A stretch of DNA of 24,793 bases, from the IMG/VR virus record IMGVR_UViG_3300022221_000026, positions 1-24,793 of that record; one strand, given 5' to 3'. Below, piece by piece: positions 20,910 through 24,793 of the stretch. This stretch comes from a virus. Numbering within the stretch: the first letter of the stretch is position 1; every line of letters begins with the position of its first letter. A program made the position numbers and the translations under genes. The notes beneath the pieces were generated by a model. It saw nothing but the letters and a program-made list of their open reading frames with translations. It had not been told where the DNA came from and made no database searches.

Positions 20910-21030
20910 CTTTCAAATTAAAATTATTTTGCACCGCTACCCTGGCCATGTGCTTGGCTAACTCAATAATCCCAGGTGAAACTGGTTTTCCTTTGTTTTG
21001 GTTTAACTTGCTTTTAACCTTTTTGTTCAT
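20893..21030 (-). CDS. Small basic protein (45 residues)
   Basis: ATG 21030 is preceded by GAAGGTG at good distance and opens a 45-codon frame ending at TAG 20893. The product is very basic at the N-terminus (MNKKVKSKLNQNKGKPVSPG), then helical (IIELAKHMARVAVQ). It overlaps the DUF3850 gene end by 17 bases and the tiny TM gene start by a similar amount. It could bind nucleic acid; no family recognised. Confidence 0.55.
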   Translation of the reverse strand: MNKKVKSKLNQNKGKPVSPGIIELAKHMARVAVQNNFNLKDAPGR

Positions 21031-21322
21031 GGGACACCTTCTGTAAATAATTGTGGTTGTAGATCGGATCGATGGACATAACGCAGTAACCCGGCATAAT
21101 AATCACCGGCACGTCACCGTGATTCATTTCGTCAAAAACGTATTTCACTCTGGCACACATCTTGCGGCCGGTGAATTCATTTTTCTTTGGATTCCATTCG
21201 TTCAAGATAAGTACGTCACCCATTTGGTAATTGCGATCATTTTCTCGGTACTGAAAACTTAGGTGGCCATTAACTACCTTTTGATATTGTTCTGGCCATA
21301 TTTTTAAATCGTGTACTGTCAT
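21014..21322 (-). CDS. DUF3850 / ASCH-like RNA-binding domain protein
   Basis: The 102-residue product matches the DUF3850 pattern: VHDLKIWPEQYQKVVNGHLS, QYRENDRNYQMGDVLILNEW with NPKKNEFTGRK, and PGYCVMSIDPI near the end. DUF3850 belongs to the ASCH/PUA-like superfamily, associated with RNA binding and translation control. A second ASCH-like gene, broken, lies about 360 bases downstream. The start overlaps the previous stop by four bases. Confidence 0.78.
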   Translation of the reverse strand: MTVHDLKIWPEQYQKVVNGHLSFQYRENDRNYQMGDVLILNEWNPKKNEFTGRKMCARVKYVFDEMNHGDVPVIIMPGYCVMSIDPIYNHNYLQKVSHEQKG

Positions 21323-21483
21323 TCGTTTATCACTCTCGCTGGATCAATTACTTCAACGTCCATCCAAATATATTCATCACCATCAATTTCAACCAGTTCA
21401 AGTATTTCATTCTGGTATCTGCACTGGCTCCCGATATACCAATAAACTGGACAAGTATCACGCTGAACAATTTTTATTGTCAT
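21319..21483 (-). CDS. Small hypothetical protein coupled to dsrC
   Basis: ATG 21483 overlaps the dsrC stop (ATGA), so the start is fixed there rather than at the longer frame reaching 21588, which would lie wholly inside dsrC. The product is 54 residues and beta-rich (TIKIVQRDTCPVYWYIGSQC, then DGDEYIWMDVEVIDPARV), with two cysteines ten residues apart. It has no recognised family. Confidence 0.55.
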   Translation of the reverse strand: MTIKIVQRDTCPVYWYIGSQCRYQNEILELVEIDGDEYIWMDVEVIDPARVINE

Positions 21484-21806
21484 ATACAGCCAAGTGTTGA
21501 AGGAAGACCGGCGTAACGGCAGGCCTGTTTGGCTGGCCCGTATGGAAACAACTTGAACAGGTATTCGGTATTTCCTTTTTCCCGACAAAGTATTTTGCCG
21601 GTGAATTTAGTTAATACCCGGATAGCCGGTGCAATTGCATATTCTTCATAATAATCACGAAGGAAATTTATGATTATCCAATGATCATCATTCAATAAAA
21701 GATCATCTTCCTTTGCCATTTCAATGGCAACATCAGTGGTCCAGTGTTTGAATTCTTTTATGAATCCATCTTCAGTAAATAATTCAGCGTTCAATATTGT
21801 TTCCAT
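21480..21806 (-). CDS. dsrC: DsrC-like sulfur-relay protein (auxiliary metabolic gene)
   Basis: The 108-residue product matches the DsrC/TusE family along its length: TEDGFIKEFKHWTTDVAIEM, HWIIINFLRDYYEEYAIAPA with IRVLTK, and a C-terminus LFPYGPAKQACRYAGLP..GCI. Two cysteines, C96 and the penultimate C107, are eleven residues apart, the CysB/CysA pair of true DsrC; E. coli TusE has Thr at the first position. DsrC carries sulfur as a trisulfide or persulfide between dissimilatory sulfite reductase and partners. ATG 21806 is chosen because GAGGGG is seven bases upstream. A third cysteine, C74, is unusual. It suggests redirection of host sulfur metabolism. Confidence 0.88.
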   Translation of the reverse strand: METILNAELFTEDGFIKEFKHWTTDVAIEMAKEDDLLLNDDHWIIINFLRDYYEEYAIAPAIRVLTKFTGKILCREKGNTEYLFKLFPYGPAKQACRYAGLPSTLGCI

Positions 21807-21810
21807 TGTG

Positions 21811-22098
21811 TTACCCCTCAATTAAATCTTCTATCATAGGGACCAGGTACATACGTTTTCCCGGGATCATGGCTTTTGCATGAAGTTCACGATCTTTGAT
21901 ATCGGTTCTGATGGTGGTATACACGCCACCTTTGCCTGTTTTTGATTCCACCACGGTCACCTGAAGGGCATCTTTAAATGGTCGCTCACGGTGATACGCC
22001 GCTTTTTCTTTTGGGTTACAGAATTTTTTCTTCCGCTTCAATTCTTCTTCGGTGAATTCCTTTCCGCAGTATTGGCAGTGGGTGAATACTTCAGACAT
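21811..22098 (-). CDS. Small zinc-finger protein
   Basis: The 95-residue product has an N-terminal finger HCQYCGKEFTEEELKRKKKF followed by C27 (CNPK) and H36, then a beta-rich C-terminal region (ALQVTVVESKTGKGGVYTTI). The finger type, C8-x2-C11 with a later Cys and His, occurs in small phage proteins of unknown role. ATG 22098 is close to the preceding gene's stop, with AGG eight bases upstream. It is followed by dsrC after four bases. Confidence 0.62.
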   Translation of the reverse strand: MSEVFTHCQYCGKEFTEEELKRKKKFCNPKEKAAYHRERPFKDALQVTVVESKTGKGGVYTTIRTDIKDRELHAKAMIPGKRMYLVPMIEDLIEG

Positions 22099-22099
22099 A

Positions 22100-22558
22100 T
22101 CAAGCAGCCTGTTTTACACGAAAAGCATATTGAACCGCCTTAATTATCCGGCACAGATATTCATATTCATGGTTTGTTTTTTTCGGTAATTTATCAGACC
22201 AATCAACCATGTCTGGCCCATACATATCTTTCATGAATTCATAATCATTCCATGGATCATCACGCCAGCATTCAACGCCTTTTTCTTCAGCGTCTTTTCG
22301 TATGGCATCGATATCAAATGATTCACTATTAATATCGCTGAGTTTGTTGGCAATATAATGTTCATCACATGAAACAAAGAATTCACTTATAGTAAGATCG
22401 CCCATACCGCTCCAATAAGCTGTCCATGCCTTTCCATAACACGTGATAGTAATTTTTCCCTGATGTGGGCCTAAATCTTCGGCGTACACGCTGACCGGAT
22501 CTAAACGATCAATATCTGTAATTAATATTTTTGTGATAGATGATTTTTCAATTTTCAT
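22100..22558 (-). CDS. Conserved-looking phage protein, function unknown
   Basis: This 152-residue product contains LDPVSVYAEDLGPHQGKITI, TCYGKAWTAYWSGMGDLTIS and EFFVSCDEHYIANKLS. I recognise these segments from a family of unknown proteins frequent in phages of Proteobacteria. The second half is acidic and helical with several Trp. No catalytic motif stands out. It overlaps the previous gene's stop by four bases and belongs to the same early transcript as ssb. Confidence 0.68.
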   Translation of the reverse strand: MKIEKSSITKILITDIDRLDPVSVYAEDLGPHQGKITITCYGKAWTAYWSGMGDLTISEFFVSCDEHYIANKLSDINSESFDIDAIRKDAEEKGVECWRDDPWNDYEFMKDMYGPDMVDWSDKLPKKTNHEYEYLCRIIKAVQYAFRVKQAA

Positions 22559-22767
22559 AATTCACCAATCACTTTTCCCATATTTACCCGGACAAGGCCC
22601 ATACCCATATACTCAGCACTGCAGCCATCAAACATTGATGGTGACCACCAATCATTTCTTTTTCTGCAATTGTCCAGCACATCATGAAGTTTATCTTCAA
22701 ACTGTTCAGGGCATTCAATACGGATCAGTTCCCCGTTATCTAAAACCAAATCAACTAATGCAACCAT
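22555..22767 (-). CDS. Conserved-looking small phage protein
   Basis: Starting at ATG 22767 the product is 70 residues. An AGGAGGTGAT upstream, complementary to the end of 16S rRNA, is eight bases from this ATG and contains the alternative GTG at 22776, which decides the start. The NDWWSPSMFDGCSAEYMGMG core with RVNM is seen in small phage proteins of unknown function. The very strong ribosome-binding site suggests high expression. It follows ssb after 12 bases. Confidence 0.65.
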   Translation of the reverse strand: MVALVDLVLDNGELIRIECPEQFEDKLHDVLDNCRKRNDWWSPSMFDGCSAEYMGMGLVRVNMGKVIGEL

Positions 22768-22769
22768 AT

Positions 22770-22780
22770 TAATCACCTCC
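22770..22780 (-). promoter_or_regulatory. Unusually strong ribosome-binding site
   Basis: The minus strand reads AGGAGGTGATT, almost the full anti-Shine-Dalgarno complement, placed at ideal distance before ATG 22767. It overlaps the ssb stop region. Most other genes in the run have only four- to six-base matches. Confidence 0.7.
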
Positions 22781-23229
22781 TAGAAGGGAATATCATCATC
22801 GAAATCACCGGCCGGCATCATATCTGGTTCACTGTGTGACTGATTAACTGGCTGACTTGCCTGTGATTGATTGTTGTTCTGTGCCGGTACCCCAGTCCGG
22901 CTGTCGAGCATTTGAAGTTCACCACCAACAATTTCTGTTGTATAGCGGTCCTGTCCCTGGTTGTCCTGCCATTTCCGGGTTTGAAGTTTTCCTTCAATGT
23001 AAACCTTTGAGCCTTTTTTCAGGTATTCACCAGCGATTTCAGCCAGGCGCCGGAACAGGATTACACGATGCCATTCTGTTTTTTCCTGTTGTTCACCTGT
23101 GTTCTTATCCTTCCAGCTTTCGGAAGTGGCAATAGCGAGATTGGCAACCGCTCCACCATTGGGCATGTAACGCAATTCAACATTACGCCCTAATCGACCA
23201 ACTAAAATGACTTTATTAATTCCGCGCAT
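22780..23229 (-). CDS. ssb: Single-stranded DNA-binding protein
   Basis: The 149-residue protein is a standard bacterial-type SSB. Its OB-fold covers residues of about 1-110 ([20 protein letters not shown], then [20 protein letters not shown] and [13 protein letters not shown]). A Gln/Ser-rich linker follows, and the acidic tail DFDDDIPF recruits replication and repair partners. It would protect single-stranded DNA during phage replication as a tetramer. The start overlaps the end of the HNH gene by 14 bases. A phage-specific copy suggests replication at least partly independent of host SSB. Confidence 0.95.
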   Translation of the reverse strand: MRGINKVILVGRLGRNVELRYMPNGGAVANLAIATSESWKDKNTGEQQEKTEWHRVILFRRLAEIAGEYLKKGSKVYIEGKLQTRKWQDNQGQDRYTTEIVGGELQMLDSRTGVPAQNNNQSQASQPVNQSHSEPDMMPAGDFDDDIPF

Positions 23230-23611
23230 TGTTTAATTCCTTGTTTGAGTGAGGGCCAGCACCACGATATCCAACTTTTCCTGGTCTTAGGTTCATATAC
23301 GATTTTTTGTTAATACGGTTCTTTTTTGAAGCGTCCATCATATTTTCTTTTTGTGATCCTAAAAACAAATGATCAGGGTTCACACATGAAGGTATATCGC
23401 ACTTATGACACACATTCATTCCTTTTGGTATTTCGCCTTTAAATATCAAAAAGCTAACCCTGTGTGATTTATATGGCGCTTTCTTAAATCCTTTTGACAT
23501 AATTCCATAACCTTTATCATCAGTAGCAGCCATCCAAATCCAACAACCAGATTCAGTTACTATTTCAATTTTTGGCAAAAACCTTTTTAACAAATTGTTT
23601 TTATCAATCAT
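23216..23611 (-). CDS. HNH endonuclease, free-standing homing type
   Basis: The 131-residue product has the [18 protein letters not shown] signature of a common HNH family, preceded by [15 protein letters not shown] and [16 protein letters not shown]. The His in VCHKC and the NPDHL residues would form the beta-beta-alpha metal site. Such genes spread as homing elements in phage genomes; a packaging role is less likely this far from terminase. ATG 23611 overlaps the exonuclease stop (ATGA), fixing the start; the longer frame to 23647 lies within the exonuclease gene. It is wedged between dnaQ-like and ssb genes. Confidence 0.85.
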   Translation of the reverse strand: MIDKNNLLKRFLPKIEIVTESGCWIWMAATDDKGYGIMSKGFKKAPYKSHRVSFLIFKGEIPKGMNVCHKCDIPSCVNPDHLFLGSQKENMMDASKKNRINKKSYMNLRPGKVGYRGAGPHSNKELNNARN

Positions 23612-24186
23612 TTCTGATCCTGAATCCCAAAATAAACACTCATACACGCCCGAGTATCATCCATGGCATTATGAGCATTATCGAGTTTCAGCCCGGTGAA
23701 AAATTCATATGCTTCAATTAGTTTTGGCATCTTGTAGCCATACTTGCCTTTTTTGCCCATTTTCATGATTGGCTTTGAAAGCAGGCCTGTGCATTCGTAC
23801 TCACCTTCTTTCCATGCCGTGATTATGCTTTCATCTGAATACCGCTTGGTGGCAATCCGAATAATCCTATTGTCAAACGTGGTGTTATGTGCGACACGCG
23901 ATCTGAAGTTCCATAAAGCCAGAAACTGATTCAATGCTTCTTCTTCCGGAATACCAACTTCTATGGCACGTTCATTAGTAATACCGTGAATGTCGATCAC
24001 GTCTTGAGGTATTACCCATCCATCAGGCTTTATAATTACATCCATGCTTTCAATTATTTGACGTGTATCAACATCAACCAGCAAGGCCGCAAGCTGGACC
24101 ATGTGCGGTTGTTTGTCACCACCAGACGGAGTTTTCCAATCAGGTAAACCAGTTGTTTCAGTATCGAAGAATAATTTCAATGTCAT
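23608..24186 (-). CDS. DnaQ-like 3'-5' exonuclease (DEDDh)
   Basis: The 192-residue protein carries all DEDDh motifs: D8 and E10 in FFDTETTGL, D105 in AHNTTFDNR, and H172 with D177 in AHNAMDDTRA. It would remove mismatched nucleotides or degrade single strands, either as a proofreading partner or in recombination. The DEDDh type and the ETTGLP start are close to the bacterial DnaQ epsilon class. No polymerase domain is attached, and a polymerase may lie beyond the window. Its stop overlaps the HNH gene start by four bases. ATG 24186 follows the previous stop by four bases. Confidence 0.9.
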   Translation of the reverse strand: MTLKLFFDTETTGLPDWKTPSGGDKQPHMVQLAALLVDVDTRQIIESMDVIIKPDGWVIPQDVIDIHGITNERAIEVGIPEEEALNQFLALWNFRSRVAHNTTFDNRIIRIATKRYSDESIITAWKEGEYECTGLLSKPIMKMGKKGKYGYKMPKLIEAYEFFTGLKLDNAHNAMDDTRACMSVYFGIQDQK

Positions 24187-24190
24187 TTGT

Positions 24191-24412
24191 TTAACTCCAA
24201 AGTGGCACCCATCGGATGCAGTTACGTTTTATAGTCGGGTGACTGCCTAACTTTTCAGTGCATTTGTCATACTTGTCCTGTTGTTTACCGCACATATCAC
24301 AAGTCACTCTGATATCATCCAGTTTACCGGTACACACTTGTTTTTGACGTGCGCGGTATTCAGGTGTTGGCACAATCCCTGTGCAGTGTTTTTTCTGTTT
24401 TGGCACGGGCAA
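24191..24412 (-). CDS. Small cysteine-rich zinc-finger-like protein
   Basis: The product is about 73 residues with six cysteines (10, 27, 38, 41, 51, 65); VTCDMCGKQQDKYDKC forms a likely zinc knuckle. The N-terminus is basic and Pro-rich (PVPKQKKHCTGIVPTP). The start is uncertain: TTG 24412 or GTG 24406, neither with a good ribosome-binding site. It lies between the partial gene at the edge and the exonuclease gene, on the same strand. Function unknown. Confidence 0.5.
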   Translation of the reverse strand: MPVPKQKKHCTGIVPTPEYRARQKQVCTGKLDDIRVTCDMCGKQQDKYDKCTEKLGSHPTIKRNCIRWVPLWS

Positions 24413-24426
24413 GTGGATCGGTTTCG

Positions 24427-24793
24427 TTATGCTCTGGCACTAACACCTGACTTATCAGCATCAATAATTGCTTCAGCTTGGTCAGCTAGTATTTTTGCTT
24501 TCAAATGCAAATCTGGCGACCAAGCAATACCTTTACCAATCCAAATAAATATGTGCATAAGTTCATCATCAAAATCTTCGGCATCAACTCCAATTGCTTT
24601 TCCAAGTAAGTTTTTTAGTTCTGCGTGTGGATCAATAGTGCGTAACGTGGCTTGATAACCAACAGAAACCGAATCAGAATTTAACGGTGCCACATATTTA
24701 GGTTTATTAAGATTAACCGTCAGTTCTCCGGCAACCTCAACTGGTACTGGTGATTCATCTTCATTAAGAGCGTCAACCAAAACCTGTTTCAAT
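24427..24793 (-). CDS. Early protein of unknown function, 5'-truncated by the window edge
   Basis: The frame is open to the right edge of the window; the TTG at 24792 is not a credible start, so the N-terminus is missing. The visible 121 residues contain an Asp/Glu-rich region (NEDESPVPVEVAGELTVNLN), then DPHAELKNLLGKAIGVDAED and HLKAKILADQAEAIIDADKS. No catalytic motif is evident. It is followed by the zinc-finger gene after 14 bases and by the exonuclease, so a replication-operon role is plausible but unsupported. Confidence 0.5.
   Translation of the reverse strand, partial: LKQVLVDALNEDESPVPVEVAGELTVNLNKPKYVAPLNSDSVSVGYQATLRTIDPHAELKNLLGKAIGVDAEDFDDELMHIFIWIGKGIAWSPDLHLKAKILADQAEAIIDADKSGVSARA

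Noticed and set aside
21484-21588. N-terminal extension of the 21319 gene
   Set aside because: It lies wholly inside dsrC in another frame and the ATGA-coupled start at 21483 is better.
23885-23892. GTGCGAC half-site inside the exonuclease gene
   Set aside because: Only one arm of the 17290 palindrome is present and it lies in coding sequence.
22533-24655. Plus-strand frames opposite the early genes
   Set aside because: They have no ribosome-binding sites or recognisable domains and mirror clear minus-strand genes.
1-24793. CRISPR array, tRNA or insertion sequence
   Set aside because: No spaced direct repeats, cloverleaf sequences or transposase genes were seen on either strand.

Overview
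The window is a stretch of a temperate, contractile-tailed phage (myovirus) of a Gram-negative, probably gammaproteobacterial, host. The Gram-negative inference rests on an i-spanin/o-spanin pair (the o-spanin being a lipoprotein) and on phage products with Sec signal peptides. A phage-borne DsrC with both functional cysteines suggests a host with sulfur-oxidising or related sulfur-relay metabolism. Head, terminase and polymerase genes are not in the window, and both ends cut through genes.

Plus strand, 1-9.5 kb: a late tail operon with very tight spacing (many TAATG and ATGA junctions). Order: tail sheath (DUF3383-like, 5' end missing), tail tube (DUF3277-like), tail assembly chaperone with a probable programmed -1 frameshift, a short tape measure protein, Dit-like protein, baseplate plug, hub (gp27-like), Gp138-type spike, gp25-like wedge, baseplate J, a DUF2612-like baseplate protein fused to a jelly-roll domain, a collar-type tail fibre and a small cysteine protein. 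The order resembles the compact contractile-tail modules of phages such as Pam3.

Plus strand, 9.7-14.5 kb: the lysis cassette (holin candidate, Amidase_2 endolysin, second two-TM holin candidate, overlapping spanins) followed by four accessory virion-type genes, including a fibre-like protein with six 22-residue repeats and a BppU-type Ig-like protein. A small beta-rich module, of the kind databases label E1_FCCH, occurs four times in three virion proteins: sheath, baseplate J and the gene after the spanins.

Minus strand, 14.5-24.8 kb: the early/lysogeny side, transcribed right to left and meeting the late operon tail-to-tail near 14.48 kb. From its upstream end: an unknown partial gene, a zinc-finger protein, a DnaQ-like exonuclease, an HNH endonuclease, SSB, several small conserved phage proteins, DsrC, a DUF3850 (ASCH-like) protein, tiny genes, an ASCH gene broken by a one-base frameshift, zinc-ribbon and coiled-coil proteins, an exported protein and a large serine recombinase. 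Beyond the integrase a promoter with a perfect palindrome in its spacer starts a second run: a DUF2958-like gene, three small genes, two ATGA-linked hypotheticals, an HTH regulator, an exported four-cysteine protein and an ankyrin protein. Three genes of this run share a GC-rich hairpin placed 13-14 nt before the start codon, a candidate shared translational or regulatory element.

The integrase lies inside phage sequence on both sides rather than at an edge, so this looks like an unintegrated or circularly permuted phage genome, or an att site lying elsewhere. All family names come from reading the protein sequences by eye; no searches were run.
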